DNA of 64,000 nucleotides from Lichenicola sp964249735 (GTDB taxonomy: Bacteria > Pseudomonadota > Alphaproteobacteria > Acetobacterales > Acetobacteraceae): contig CAXUDP010000003.1 in the NCBI GenBank assembly GCA_964249735.1, positions 6,860-70,859 of the forward strand, written 5' to 3'. The translations under genes and the position numbers were made by a program. The notes below the pieces were generated by a model. The model saw only the letters and a list, made by a program, of their open reading frames with translations. It did no database searches and had not been told where the DNA came from. This document shows, piece by piece, positions 7,939 through 17,631 of the stretch (positions are counted from its first letter, which is position 1; every line of letters starts with the position of its first letter).

Positions 7939-10041
7939 GTGGCGAGCGACGAGCGCATCGGGCCCGGCCAGCGAGCCGAAACCGTCGTCAGCGTGACCGG
8001 GCGCGACCTCCAGCAGCGCGCGGCGCTGGAGCGGATGCGCGTGCGCCTGCTCGCCACCGCGGCCGGCTTCAGCTGCCTGTTCGGCGCGGTGTCGCTGAAG
8101 CTGGTCGGCGCCACCGTGCTGTTCCCGATGGCGCCGGCGCAGCGGCAGATCGCGCCGCAGGTGCCGCCCATCCCCACGGTGAAGACCGACCCGCACAGCC
8201 TGTACGCCGACGACGTCGGACTGCCGCACGTGCACCGCGCCACCATCACCGACCGCAACGGCCAGATCCTGGCGATCTCCCTGCCGCTTGCCGCCGTGTT
8301 CGCCAACCCGCTGGAAATCGCCGACCCCGCGGATGCCGCAGCCAAGCTCAGGACCGTGCTGCCGACGCTGGACGCGGACGAAACGATCCGCCGCCTGTCG
8401 TCCAAGAAGCAGTTCGTCTACATCGTCCGTGACATCACGCCGGACAAGGAACTGCTGATCAACGACCTCGGCATTCCCGGCATCTATTTCGAGCCCGGCG
8501 AGAAGCGCCACTACCCGCTCGGCCGCACCGCGGCGCAGATCATGGGTGCGGTGGACGTCGATGACCACGGCGTCGGCGGCGTCGAGCGTTCCTTCGACCA
8601 CCGCCTCAACACCGACCACGCCTCGCTGCGCTTGTCGCTCGACGTGCGCGTGCAGGGCGTGGTGCGCGAGGAGCTCGAGGCGGCAAGGGAGCATTTCCAG
8701 GCGATCGGTGCCTGCGCCATCGTCATGGACGTGCGCACCGGCGAGATCATCTCGATGGTGAGTCTCCCCGATTACGACAGCAACTTTTATAACAAGGCCA
8801 CCGACGACGAGCGCTTCGACCGCGCCGTCACCGGCCTGTACGAGCCCGGCTCCACCTTCAAGCTGCAGACCGCGGCCATGGTGCTGCAGGACGGCATCGC
8901 CCACGTGTGGGACAGGTTCTCCACCACTCCGATCCATGTCGGGCGCTTCACCATCTCCGACATGAAGACCGATCACTTCGCGCCCTGGCTGGCGATGCCC
9001 GAGGCGCTGGCGCTGTCCTCCAACCCGGCCGCCGCGCACATGGCGCTCGACGCCGGCGCAAAGCGCCAGCAGGACTGGCTCCGCAACATGGGCTTCTTCG
9101 ACCGCGTGCCGGTGGAGCTGCCCGAGGCCGCGCGTCCTCTGCTGCCGCGCCCGAGCAACTGGGGCCTGTCCGCGGTGATGACGGTGGCGTTCGGCCACGG
9201 CGTCGCGGTGCCGCCGCTGGCCATCGTGCGCGGCACCGCCGCCACCGCCAACGGCGGCATCCTGGTCAAGCCGACCCTGCTCGCCCGGGACGATCCCGGT
9301 CCGGACGACGCGCAGCCGGACGGGGCCGACACCGCCTCGCTGCAGCCCGTCGCCGACACCCTGCCGGACGACCATCCCGCAGCGCCCGAGCCGAGGATCG
9401 TGCCGCAGGGCACCCGCGTGCTGTCGGAGGACACCTCCTCCCTGCTCCGTCGCATCCTGCGCATGGTGGTTGCCGGCCCGGACGACGAGCGCACCGGCAA
9501 GCAGGCGGAGATCCCCGGCTACTTCGTCGGCGGCAAGACCGGAACGGCGGAAAAGGTCGGCCCGCATGGCGGCTACCTGAAGCACACCAACATCACCGCC
9601 TTCACCGGCATCTTCCCGCTGAACGACCCGCACTACGCGGTCTACGTGATGCTCGACAGCCCGATCGCCACGCCGGAAACCCATGGCTGGTACACGTCCG
9701 GCTGGAACGCGGTGCCGACCTGGCGCAAGATCGTCGCCCGCATCGCGCCGATGATGGGCCTGTTCCCGGTCACGACGAACGTCGACCAGATCGAGGCCTC
9801 GCTGTCGATCCCGATGTCCCCGCCGGTCGGCGGCGGATACAAGGCGCTCGGCCCCGGCAACGATCCCGGCGACCCCCTCGTCCAGTCGCGCCTGGCGAAG
9901 CAGGCCCACGACGCCGAACGCGAAGCCCGGGCCGCCCAGAAGGCACTGGGAAAGACCGCGCTCCCCGAGCCGGGCCAGCCCGCCCGGCCGTCCGCACCTG
10001 GCCTGCGTCGCGACGTCAGCTACACCGAGCCCGCCGAATGA
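7939..10041 (+). CDS. ftsI: Peptidoglycan transpeptidase FtsI (PBP3)
   Basis: Septal class B penicillin-binding protein of 700 residues that cross-links peptidoglycan in complex with FtsW. After a short cytoplasmic N-terminus there is one membrane helix (about residues 37-55), then the dimerisation/pedestal domain and the transpeptidase domain. The three active-site motifs are present: SxxK as Ser305-Thr-Phe-Lys308, SxN as Ser360-Ser-Asn362, and KTG as Lys533-Thr-Gly535. Length exceeds E. coli PBP3 (588) because of a Pro/Asp-rich insertion (about 450-490) and a charged C-terminal tail (about 640-700). The start is GTG at 7939, 3 bases after ftsL. The stop overlaps the murE ATG by 3 bases (ATGA). 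Confidence 0.95.
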   Translation: MASDERIGPGQRAETVVSVTGRDLQQRAALERMRVRLLATAAGFSCLFGAVSLKLVGATVLFPMAPAQRQIAPQVPPIPTVKTDPHSLYADDVGLPHVHRATITDRNGQILAISLPLAAVFANPLEIADPADAAAKLRTVLPTLDADETIRRLSSKKQFVYIVRDITPDKELLINDLGIPGIYFEPGEKRHYPLGRTAAQIMGAVDVDDHGVGGVERSFDHRLNTDHASLRLSLDVRVQGVVREELEAAREHFQAIGACAIVMDVRTGEIISMVSLPDYDSNFYNKATDDERFDRAVTGLYEPGSTFKLQTAAMVLQDGIAHVWDRFSTTPIHVGRFTISDMKTDHFAPWLAMPEALALSSNPAAAHMALDAGAKRQQDWLRNMGFFDRVPVELPEAARPLLPRPSNWGLSAVMTVAFGHGVAVPPLAIVRGTAATANGGILVKPTLLARDDPGPDDAQPDGADTASLQPVADTLPDDHPAAPEPRIVPQGTRVLSEDTSSLLRRILRMVVAGPDDERTGKQAEIPGYFVGGKTGTAEKVGPHGGYLKHTNITAFTGIFPLNDPHYAVYVMLDSPIATPETHGWYTSGWNAVPTWRKIVARIAPMMGLFPVTTNVDQIEASLSIPMSPPVGGGYKALGPGNDPGDPLVQSRLAKQAHDAEREARAAQKALGKTALPEPGQPARPSAPGLRRDVSYTEPAE

Positions 10042-11525
10042 GTCCGGCTGCCCCGCTCGGCCTGCTCGCCCGCGACCTGGTCGCGGTGCCGCCCGGCGCC
10101 GGCACGGTCGCCATCGAGGGCATCGCGCTGGACAGCCGCAAGGTGCGCCCCGGCTACCTGTTCGCGGCCCTTTCCGGCACCGTGCAGGACGGCCGACGGC
10201 ACATCGCCGACGCGGTCGCGCACGGCGCGGTCGCGGTGCTCGCAGCCTCCGGCACGCGCTGGCCTGACGGGGTCGCCCCGGTGCCGCTGGTGGTGGCCGA
10301 CGAGCCCGGACGCACGCTGGCCCGTCTCGCCGCGCTCCATGCCGGGCCGCAGCCGGAGCGGATGGTCGCCGTCACCGGCACCAACGGCAAGACCAGCACC
10401 GCCGACTTCCTGCGCCAGCTCTGGACCCTGGACCATGTTCCGGCCGCGAGCCTGGGCACGCTCGGCCTGGTTTCCGACGTGATCCTGCCGGAGCAGCCGC
10501 CCGCCCTGACCACGCCGGACAGCGTGGCGCTGGCAACGCTTCTGTCCGGCCTCGCGGCACACGGCGTGCGCGCCTGCGCAATCGAGGCCAGCTCGCACGG
10601 CCTCCACCAGTTCCGCCTCGACGGGGTGCATCTGTCCGCGGCCGGGTTCAGCAACCTGTCGCGCGACCACCTCGACTACCACGGCACCCTGGACGCCTAC
10701 CGCGACGCCAAGCTGCGCTTGTTCTCTGAGCTGGTGCCGGAGGGCACGCTCGCCGCCGCCAACGCCGACATGGAGCCGGCGACCCTGGACCGGCTGCGCA
10801 CCATCGCCGCCGCGCGCCGGCTGATCCTGCGCCTGGCCGGCCGGAACGGCGACGCGATCCGCCTGCAGCGCGCGGTGCCGCGGGCGGACGGCCAGGTGCT
10901 GGAGCTGGAGGTGCAGGGACGTCGGATCGAGACGCCGCTCGCCCTGCCCGGCCGGTTCCAGGCCGACAACGCGCTGCTGGCCGCGCTGCTGGCCGAGGCG
11001 GACGAGGACCTGCTGCCGTCGGTGCTGTCGCGGCTGCCTGCCCTGCGCGGCGTGCGCGGCCGCATGGAGCTCGCTGCCCGGCTGCCGAACGGCTCGGCCG
11101 CCTATGTCGACTACGCCCACACCCCCGACGCGATCGAGCGCCTCCTCGCCTCGCTCCGCCCCCACGCCGCCGAGGCCGGCGGCCGCCTCGTGATCGTGTT
11201 CGGCGCCGGCGGCGACCGCGACCGCGGCAAGCGCCCGCTGATGGGCGACGCGGCCGCACGCGGCGCCGACCTCGCCATCGTCACCGACGACAACCCCCGC
11301 TCGGAGGACCCGGCCGCGATCCGCGCCGCCATCCTCGCCGCCTGCCCAGGCGCCACGGAGATCGGCGACCGGCGCGCCGCCATCGCCGCCGGCCTCGACG
11401 CGCTGCGCCCGGGCGACGTCCTGGTGGTCGCCGGCAAGGGCCACGAGCAGGGCCAGACCGTCGGCGGCACCGTGCATCCGTTCGACGACGCCGCCACCGT
11501 GCGCGTCCTGGCAGGCCTGTCATGA
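10038..11525 (+). CDS. murE: UDP-MurNAc-tripeptide synthetase MurE
   Basis: This 495-residue ligase adds the third amino acid to UDP-MurNAc-L-Ala-D-Glu using ATP. The N-terminal UMP-binding domain includes GIALDSRKVRPGYLF. The ATP-binding P-loop is GTNGKTS (residues 114-120). The carbamylated-lysine region follows, and DNPRSEDP marks specificity for meso-diaminopimelate rather than lysine. The C-terminus carries VAGKGHEQGQ. The ATG at 10038 overlaps the ftsI stop; a longer in-frame reading upstream is antisense-like noise in ftsI. It ends with a 4-base overlap with murF. Confidence 0.95.
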   Translation: MSPAAPLGLLARDLVAVPPGAGTVAIEGIALDSRKVRPGYLFAALSGTVQDGRRHIADAVAHGAVAVLAASGTRWPDGVAPVPLVVADEPGRTLARLAALHAGPQPERMVAVTGTNGKTSTADFLRQLWTLDHVPAASLGTLGLVSDVILPEQPPALTTPDSVALATLLSGLAAHGVRACAIEASSHGLHQFRLDGVHLSAAGFSNLSRDHLDYHGTLDAYRDAKLRLFSELVPEGTLAAANADMEPATLDRLRTIAAARRLILRLAGRNGDAIRLQRAVPRADGQVLELEVQGRRIETPLALPGRFQADNALLAALLAEADEDLLPSVLSRLPALRGVRGRMELAARLPNGSAAYVDYAHTPDAIERLLASLRPHAAEAGGRLVIVFGAGGDRDRGKRPLMGDAAARGADLAIVTDDNPRSEDPAAIRAAILAACPGATEIGDRRAAIAAGLDALRPGDVLVVAGKGHEQGQTVGGTVHPFDDAATVRVLAGLS

Positions 11526-12910
11526 GCGCCCTGTGGACCGGCGCCGCCCTCGCCGCCGCCGTGGACGGCCGGTGCGATGGCCTCCTGCCGGACGCCGTCA
11601 CCGGCATCTCCATCGACACCCGCACGCTGCGCCCCGGCGAGCTGTTCGTGGCCCTGGTCGGCGACACCGACGGCCACGCCCACGTCGCCGCCGCCCTGGA
11701 GCGCGGCGCCGCCGCCGCCCTGGTGCACGGCACCGGCCTGCTGCCCGCCGCCCTGCGCCGCGATCCGCGCCTGCTGCACGTCCACGACACCTTCGCCGCC
11801 CTGCAGGCGCTCGGCCGTGCCGGCCGCGACCGGTTCCGCGGCCGGATGGTCGCCGTCACCGGCAGCGTCGGCAAGACCACCACCAAGGAGATGCTGCGCA
11901 CCGCCCTGTCCGCGACCGGATCCACCCACGCCGCGCAGGCCTCGCACAACAACCATTGGGGCGTGCCGCTGACCCTGGCGCGTCTGCCGGCGGATGCGGC
12001 GTTCTGCGTGTGCGAGATCGGCATGAACCACCCGGGCGAGATCGCGCCGCTGGCAGCACTCGCGCGCCCGGACGTGGCGATCGTGACCACGATCGCCGCC
12101 ACCCACATCGGCCACATGGGCAGCCTGGACGCCATCGCGCAGGAGAAGGCCTCCTTGTTCGGCGCCCTGCCGCCTGGCGGCACCGCCCTGTTCCCGGCCG
12201 ACGCGTCCGGTGCCGACCGCCTCCACGCCGCCGCCCGTGCCGCCTCCGCCCGCATCCTCCGCTTCGGCGACGGCGCCGAGGCCCGGCTCCACTCGCTGTC
12301 GCTGGGCCCGGACGGCTGCACTGCCACCGCGGTCCTGCCCGGCACCGCGGTGCCGCTGCGCCTGTCCGCCCCCGGCCGGCACATGGCCGACAACGCGCTG
12401 GCCTGCCTCACCGCCGTCGTCGCCCTCGACGCCGACCCGGCGCGCGCCGCGGAAGCCCTGGCCGGCTTCGTGCCCGGCGACGGACGCGGCGCGCTGCGTC
12501 CGATCCTCCGTGGCGCCGCCTCGCTGCTGGACGAAAGCTACAACGCGTCCGGCGCCTCGGTGCGTGCCGCCCTGTCGGTGCTGCGCCTGCTGCCGGCACG
12601 CCGGCGCGTCGCCGTGCTCGGCGACATGCTGGAACTTGGCGCCTTCGCCCGCGCCGAGCACGAATCCCTGGCCGACGACGCTGCCGGCTCCGCCGACCTG
12701 GTCTTCTGCTCGGGCGAGATGATGCGCGTCCTGTTCGACCGCCTGCCCGCCTCGCGCCGCGGCGCCCACGCTGCCGACGCCGCCCGTCTGGCGCCGCTGG
12801 TGCAGGCCGCGCTGCGTCCCGGCGACGTGGTGCTGGTCAAGGGCTCCTACGGCAGCCGCATGCGCGACGTGGTCGCGACCCTCACCGCAGCGACGGCGGA
12901 CGCGGCCTGA
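11522..12910 (+). CDS. murF: UDP-MurNAc-tripeptide:D-Ala-D-Ala ligase MurF
   Basis: This 462-residue Mur ligase adds D-Ala-D-Ala to complete the UDP-MurNAc-pentapeptide in the cytoplasm. Visible motifs are the N-terminal GISIDTRTLRPGELFVAL, the P-loop TGSVGKTTTKEML (about residue 114), the SHNNHWGVPLTL block, CEIGMNHPGEI, and DESYNASGASVRAAL in the C-terminal domain. Length is normal. It starts with ATG overlapping the murE stop (ATGA) and its last base is the first base of the mraY ATG, consistent with coupled translation in the operon. Confidence 0.95.
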   Translation: MSALWTGAALAAAVDGRCDGLLPDAVTGISIDTRTLRPGELFVALVGDTDGHAHVAAALERGAAAALVHGTGLLPAALRRDPRLLHVHDTFAALQALGRAGRDRFRGRMVAVTGSVGKTTTKEMLRTALSATGSTHAAQASHNNHWGVPLTLARLPADAAFCVCEIGMNHPGEIAPLAALARPDVAIVTTIAATHIGHMGSLDAIAQEKASLFGALPPGGTALFPADASGADRLHAAARAASARILRFGDGAEARLHSLSLGPDGCTATAVLPGTAVPLRLSAPGRHMADNALACLTAVVALDADPARAAEALAGFVPGDGRGALRPILRGAASLLDESYNASGASVRAALSVLRLLPARRRVAVLGDMLELGAFARAEHESLADDAAGSADLVFCSGEMMRVLFDRLPASRRGAHAADAARLAPLVQAALRPGDVVLVKGSYGSRMRDVVATLTAATADAA

Positions 12911-13998
12911 TGCTTTATGACCTCGCCCACCCGTTCGCCGCGCACTACGCGCTGTTCAACCTGCTCCGCTACATCACCTTCCGGTCCGGCGCCGCCTGCC
13001 TCACCGCCTTCGTGCTCAGCCTGCTGATGGGCCCGCGCGTGATCGCCCGGCTGCGCCGCATCCAGCGCGAGGGCCAGCCGATCCGCACCCTGGGCCCGGA
13101 GCGGCACATCACCGAAAAGGCGGGCACGCCGACCATGGGCGGGGTGCTGATCCTGGCCACCTGGCTCGTCTCGACCCTGCTCTGGGCCGATCTGTCCAAC
13201 GGCTACGTGTGGGCGGTGATGTTCGCCACCGCCGCCTTCGGCCTGGTGGGCTTCCTCGACGACTACCTCAAGCTGTCGCGCCGCAACACCAAGGGCGTGT
13301 CCAAGCGCATCCGCCTCGGCGCCGAGTTCGGCACCTCCCTGATCGCCGGGTACTGGATCGAGAGCCTGATGCCCGCTCCCTTGTCGGACGCGCTCGCCTT
13401 TCCGTTCGTCAAGGAGGCGCTGCTGCCGCTTTCCTACGCCTTCCCGATCTTCGCCATGCTGGTGATCACCGGCTTCGGCAATGCGGTGAACTTCACCGAC
13501 GGCCTGGACGGCCTCGCCATCGTCCCGGTGATCATCGCGGCCGTCGTGTTCGCGCTGATCTCCTACCTGGTCGGCAACCGCATCTTCGCCGACTACCTCC
13601 AGCTCCACCCGGTGCCCGGAACCGGCGAGCTCGGCGTGTTCCTGGCCGCCCTGATCGGCGCCGGCCTCGGCTTCCTGTGGTTCAACGCCCCGCCCGCCGC
13701 GGTGTTCATGGGCGACACCGGCTCGCTGGCTCTGGGCGGCGCGCTCGGCGCGGTGGCGGTCGCGGTCAAGCACGAGATCGTCCTGTGCATCGTCGGCGGC
13801 TTGTTCGTGGTCGAGACGCTGTCGGTGATCATCCAGGTCGGCTGGTTCAAGCGCACCGGCCGGCGCGTGTTCCTGATGGCGCCGCTGCACCACCATTTCG
13901 AGAAGAAGGGCTGGCAGGAAGCGCAGATCGTGATCCGCTTCTGGATCGTCTCCATGGTGCTGGGCCTGCTCGGCCTGGTGACGCTGAAGATACGATGA
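12910..13998 (+). CDS. mraY: Phospho-N-acetylmuramoyl-pentapeptide transferase MraY
   Basis: Integral membrane enzyme (362 residues, about ten helices) that transfers phospho-MurNAc-pentapeptide to undecaprenyl phosphate to make lipid I. Catalytic signatures are present: the aspartates in FLDDYLKLSRRNTKG (about residues 115-129), NFTDGLDGLA (about 195-204), GDTGSLALGG, and the histidine cluster APLHHHFEKKGW (about 320-331). The N-terminus LYDLAHPF is typical. The start ATG at 12910 overlaps the murF stop by one base, and the stop overlaps the murD ATG by 3 bases. Confidence 0.96.
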   Translation: MLYDLAHPFAAHYALFNLLRYITFRSGAACLTAFVLSLLMGPRVIARLRRIQREGQPIRTLGPERHITEKAGTPTMGGVLILATWLVSTLLWADLSNGYVWAVMFATAAFGLVGFLDDYLKLSRRNTKGVSKRIRLGAEFGTSLIAGYWIESLMPAPLSDALAFPFVKEALLPLSYAFPIFAMLVITGFGNAVNFTDGLDGLAIVPVIIAAVVFALISYLVGNRIFADYLQLHPVPGTGELGVFLAALIGAGLGFLWFNAPPAAVFMGDTGSLALGGALGAVAVAVKHEIVLCIVGGLFVVETLSVIIQVGWFKRTGRRVFLMAPLHHHFEKKGWQEAQIVIRFWIVSMVLGLLGLVTLKIR

Positions 13999-15311
13999 GC
14001 GGCACCTTCCCTTCCGCCCTGTTCGCCGGCCGCCGCTACGCCGTGCTCGGCCTCGGCCGCAACGGCGAGCCCGCCGTGCAGGCACTCGCCGCCATGGGCG
14101 CCCACGTCCAGGCCTGGGACGACCGCGACCGCCCCGATCTCGCCTCCGACCGGGTCCTGATGGCGCCTTTCGACAGCATGGACCGCCACGACGCCCTCCT
14201 GCTGTCGCCGGGCATCCCGCATCGCCTGCCGGCCCCGCACCCGGTCGCCCGCATGGCGCAGGAAGCCGGGATCCCGATCCTGTCCGACGCCGAGCTGCTG
14301 TTCCAGGCGGTGCGCGCGAGCGGCAGCCGCGCCCGGTTCGCCGGCATCACCGGCACCAACGGCAAGTCCACCACCACCGCCCTGCTCGCCCACCTGCTGC
14401 GCGAGGCCGGCGTTCCCGTCGCCGCCGGCGGCAACCTGGGTCCGGCCGCCCTGGCGCTGCCGCTGCTGCCCGACGACGGCGTCTACGTGCTGGAAATGTC
14501 GTCCTACATGCTCGAGCGTCTCGAGACCCTGCGCTTCGACGCCGCCTGCCTGCTCAACCTGTCCCCCGACCACCTCGACCGGCACGGCGACATGGACGGC
14601 TACGCCCGCGCCAAGCTGGAGGTGTTCGCCCGGCAAACCCCGGACGACCTGGCCGTGATCGGCCTCGACGACCCCGCCTGCCGCGCCATCGCCAGGACCG
14701 GCACCGCGGCCCGCCTCGACACGGTCTCCGGCAGCGAGCCCGGCGCGCTGTCTGGCCTGCTGCCGCCGACCCTGCCCGGCAGCCACAACGCCCAGAACGC
14801 GCTCGCCGCCGTCGCGATGGCGCGCCATCTGGGCCTATCGGACGCGCAGATCGCCTCCGGCCTCGCCTCCTTTCCCGGCCTGCCGCACCGCCAGCGCGAG
14901 GTCGCCCGGATCGACGGCATCGCCTTCGTCGACGACAGCAAGGCGACCAACGCCGACGCCGCGTCGCGCGCGCTGGGCTGCTACGACCGGCTGATCTGGA
15001 TCGCCGGCGGCCTCGCCAAGTCCGGCGGCATCGACGACCTGGCGCCGTTGTTCGACCGCATCCCGCTCGCCCTGCTGATCGGCCGCGACGCGCCGCGGCT
15101 TGCCGGCACCCTGTCCGCCTACAAGGTCGAGCACCGCATCGTGCACACGCTGGAGCACGCGGTGCCGCAGGCCTTCGCGGCCGCGCGGGCGCTCGACGCG
15201 CCGGTGGTGCTGCTGTCGCCGGCCTGCGCCAGCTTCGACCAGTTCGCGAGCTTCGAGGCCCGCGGCCAGCGCTTCGCCGACCTTGCCCACCAGCTTGGAG
15301 GGCTCCGCTGA
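13995..15311 (+). CDS. murD: UDP-MurNAc-L-Ala:D-Glu ligase MurD
   Basis: This 438-residue ATP-dependent ligase adds D-glutamate to UDP-MurNAc-L-alanine. The Rossmann-like N-terminal domain reads RRYAVLGLGRNGEPAVQAL. The P-loop is GITGTNGKSTTTAL (about residue 117). LNLSPDHLDRHGDMDGYA, the DDSKATNADAASRAL block and the C-terminal LLSPACASFDQFASFEARG are all classical MurD signatures. Length fits the family. The ATG at 13995 overlaps the mraY stop, and the last base is shared with ftsW. Confidence 0.96.
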   Translation: MSGTFPSALFAGRRYAVLGLGRNGEPAVQALAAMGAHVQAWDDRDRPDLASDRVLMAPFDSMDRHDALLLSPGIPHRLPAPHPVARMAQEAGIPILSDAELLFQAVRASGSRARFAGITGTNGKSTTTALLAHLLREAGVPVAAGGNLGPAALALPLLPDDGVYVLEMSSYMLERLETLRFDAACLLNLSPDHLDRHGDMDGYARAKLEVFARQTPDDLAVIGLDDPACRAIARTGTAARLDTVSGSEPGALSGLLPPTLPGSHNAQNALAAVAMARHLGLSDAQIASGLASFPGLPHRQREVARIDGIAFVDDSKATNADAASRALGCYDRLIWIAGGLAKSGGIDDLAPLFDRIPLALLIGRDAPRLAGTLSAYKVEHRIVHTLEHAVPQAFAAARALDAPVVLLSPACASFDQFASFEARGQRFADLAHQLGGLR

Positions 15312-16468
15312 TGGCGCAGTTCTCTCGCGCGGACAACTCGCTGCTCGGCCGCTGGTGGTGGACGGTGGACCGCTGGACGCTGGGCTGCATCGGCCTGCTG
15401 ATCGGCTTCGGCTACGTGCTGATGCTGGCCGCCTCGCCGTCGGTGGCCGCACGCATCGGCGCATCGCGCGACATGTTCATCCTCAAGCAGGTGATCTTCC
15501 TGGGGATCGCCGGCGCGATCGTGCTGTCCACCTCCATGCTCTCGCCCAGGGGCGTGCGGCGGCTGGGGCTGATCGGTTGCCTGGTCGCCCTGGGCCTGAC
15601 CGCGCTGACCCTGGTGCACGGCGTCGAGATCAAGGGGGCGCGCCGCTGGATCGCGTTGCCGATGATGTCGATCCAGCCTTCGGAGTTCCTGAAGCCCTGC
15701 TTCGCGGTGGTGACCGCTTGGCTGCTGGCGGAAGGCAAGCGCACCCGTGCGTTCCCCGGCACGATCCTGGCGCTCGGCGTGTTCGCCGCCATCCTGCTTC
15801 TGCTGAAGTCGCAGCCCGACATCGGCATGCTGTCGGTGATCACCTGCGTGTTCATGGCCCAGCTGTTCCTGGGCGGCCTGAACCTGTTCCTGGTCGGCTG
15901 CGGCGTCGGCAGCATGATGGCCGCCTTCGTCGGTGCCTACATCGCCTTCCCGCACGTGCGCTCCCGCGTCACCCGCTTCCTCCATCCCGGCCAGGGCGAC
16001 CACTACCAGATCGACACCGCGCTGCAGGCGTTCGGCAACGGCGGCCTGCTCGGACGCGGCCCCGGCGAGGGCCGGGTCAAGGATCTGCTGCCCGACGCGC
16101 ACGCCGACTTCGTGTTCGCCGTCGCCGGCGAGGAGTTCGGGCTGCTGGTTTGTTTGTTCATCATCGGCGTGTTCTGCCTGATCGTGGTGCGCACGCTGCT
16201 CAAGCTGCTGGCCGAGGACGACCCGTTCGTGGTGTTGGCCTCCGCCGGCCTGGTGTGCGGCTTCGGGCTGCAGGCCTTCGTCAACATGGCCTCCTCGCTG
16301 CACCTGATCCCGACCAAGGGCATGACCCTGCCGTTCATCTCCTATGGCGGCTCGTCGGCGATGTCGGTGGCGCTCACCATCGGCATGGTGCTGGCGCTGA
16401 CACGCAGGCGCACCCAGGCGAGCCGCCTCGCCGTCCCGGCGCCGCGCCGTCGCAGTGTGGCGGCATGA
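15311..16468 (+). CDS. ftsW: Septal peptidoglycan polymerase FtsW (SEDS family)
   Basis: Polytopic membrane protein of 385 residues with about ten helices. FtsW polymerises lipid II into glycan strands at the division site together with FtsI. SEDS signatures are visible: KGARRWIALPMMSIQPSEFLKP around residues 113-134, QPDIGMLSV, the periplasmic loop with YQIDTALQAFGNGGLLGRGPGEG, and the C-terminal PFISYGGSSAMSVAL. The ATG shares a base with the murD stop, and the stop overlaps murG by 4 bases. It sits in the usual dcw position between murD and murG. Confidence 0.96.
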   Translation: MAQFSRADNSLLGRWWWTVDRWTLGCIGLLIGFGYVLMLAASPSVAARIGASRDMFILKQVIFLGIAGAIVLSTSMLSPRGVRRLGLIGCLVALGLTALTLVHGVEIKGARRWIALPMMSIQPSEFLKPCFAVVTAWLLAEGKRTRAFPGTILALGVFAAILLLLKSQPDIGMLSVITCVFMAQLFLGGLNLFLVGCGVGSMMAAFVGAYIAFPHVRSRVTRFLHPGQGDHYQIDTALQAFGNGGLLGRGPGEGRVKDLLPDAHADFVFAVAGEEFGLLVCLFIIGVFCLIVVRTLLKLLAEDDPFVVLASAGLVCGFGLQAFVNMASSLHLIPTKGMTLPFISYGGSSAMSVALTIGMVLALTRRRTQASRLAVPAPRRRSVAA

Positions 16469-17631
16469 CGGCGCCGATCGTGATCGCCGCCGGCGGCACC
16501 GGCGGCCACTTCTTCCCGGCCGAGGCGCTGGCGGCCGAGCTCGCCGCCCGCGGCCACGCCCTGGTGCTGATGACCGACCGTCGCGCCGGACGGCGGACGG
16601 CGGGCGTGTTCGCCGGGGCGGAGCAGCACGTGCTGCCCGGCAGCGGCATCGCCGGGCATGGACCTGCCGCCAGGCTCGGCGGCGCGTTGGCGCTGGCGCG
16701 CGGCACGCTGGCGGCACGTCGCATCCTCCGGCGGCTGCGTCCCGCGGCGGTGGTGGGCTTCGGCGGCTACCCGTCGGTGCCGCCGCTGCTCGGCGCCCGG
16801 CTGCTCGGCCGCGCCCGGCCGCCGATCGTCCTGCACGAGGGCAACGCCGTGCTCGGCCAGGCCAACGCCCAGCTCGCCCGCTTCGCCGACGCGATCGCCA
16901 CCAGCTTCGCCCGCGTCGCCCGCCTGCCCGACGGCGCGGACCCGGTGCTGACCGGCATGCCGGTACGCGCCGACATCGCCGACGCCGCGTGCAGCCCGTA
17001 TCCGGACCCGACCGGCCCGCTTCGCCTGCTGGTCTGGGGCGGCTCGCTCGGCGCCCGGGTGTTCGCCGACGTGGTGCCGCAGACCCTGGCCGCGCTTCCC
17101 CCCGGGCTGCGGGACAGGCTGTCGGTGACGCAGCAGGCCAGGGCGGAGGACGTGGACCGCGTGCGCGCCGCCTACGCCGCCGCCGGCATCGAGGCGGAGG
17201 TGGCCCCGTTCCTCCATCGCATCGCGGAGCGCCTGGCGGCGAGCCATCTGGTGATCGGGCGCGCCGGCGGCTCCTCGGTGGCCGAGCTCGCGGTGGTGGG
17301 ACGCCCGTCGATCCTGGTGCCGCTGCCGATCGCCGCCTCCGACGAGCAGGGCGCCAACGCCGCAGCGCTGGTCGAGGCCGGCGGCGGCTGGATGCTGCGC
17401 CAGGCCGAGCTGTCGACCACTTCGCTGGGCGCGCTGCTGGAGGGCCTGCTGGCCGATCCCGACCGGCTGCGGACCGCGGCGGGACGCGCAGCCGGTCTTG
17501 GCCGGCAGCACGCCGCCTTCGCCCTCGCCGACCTGGTCGAACGCCAGCTCACGATTCCGAGAGATTCACGCTTGCGCTCCGCGCCCGCAGCCTCCATCCC
17601 CGGGCGCGCGACTCGGGAGATGCCAGCATGA
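16465..17631 (+). CDS. murG: UDP-GlcNAc:undecaprenyl-PP-MurNAc-pentapeptide GlcNAc transferase MurG
   Basis: Peripheral inner-membrane glycosyltransferase (family GT28, 388 residues) that converts lipid I to lipid II. The N-terminal glycine loop is AAGGTGGHFFPAEALA; VVGFGGYPSVPP and LHEGNAVLGQAN follow. The UDP-GlcNAc domain has LLVWGGSLGARVFADVVP and RAGGSSVAELAVVGRPSILVPLP. The start at 16465 overlaps the ftsW stop (ATGA). A C-terminal tail of about 25 Arg/Ala/Pro-rich residues extends past the normal end and overlaps the start of murC by 4 bases. Confidence 0.96.
   Translation: MTAPIVIAAGGTGGHFFPAEALAAELAARGHALVLMTDRRAGRRTAGVFAGAEQHVLPGSGIAGHGPAARLGGALALARGTLAARRILRRLRPAAVVGFGGYPSVPPLLGARLLGRARPPIVLHEGNAVLGQANAQLARFADAIATSFARVARLPDGADPVLTGMPVRADIADAACSPYPDPTGPLRLLVWGGSLGARVFADVVPQTLAALPPGLRDRLSVTQQARAEDVDRVRAAYAAAGIEAEVAPFLHRIAERLAASHLVIGRAGGSSVAELAVVGRPSILVPLPIAASDEQGANAAALVEAGGGWMLRQAELSTTSLGALLEGLLADPDRLRTAAGRAAGLGRQHAAFALADLVERQLTIPRDSRLRSAPAASIPGRATREMPA

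Noticed and set aside
6919..9909. Very long reverse-strand open frame (about 1000 codons) opposite ftsL and ftsI
   Set aside because: It lies antisense to two certain genes with intact catalytic motifs; such frames arise from the high GC content. Its translation is Arg/Gly/His/Gln-rich with no domain.
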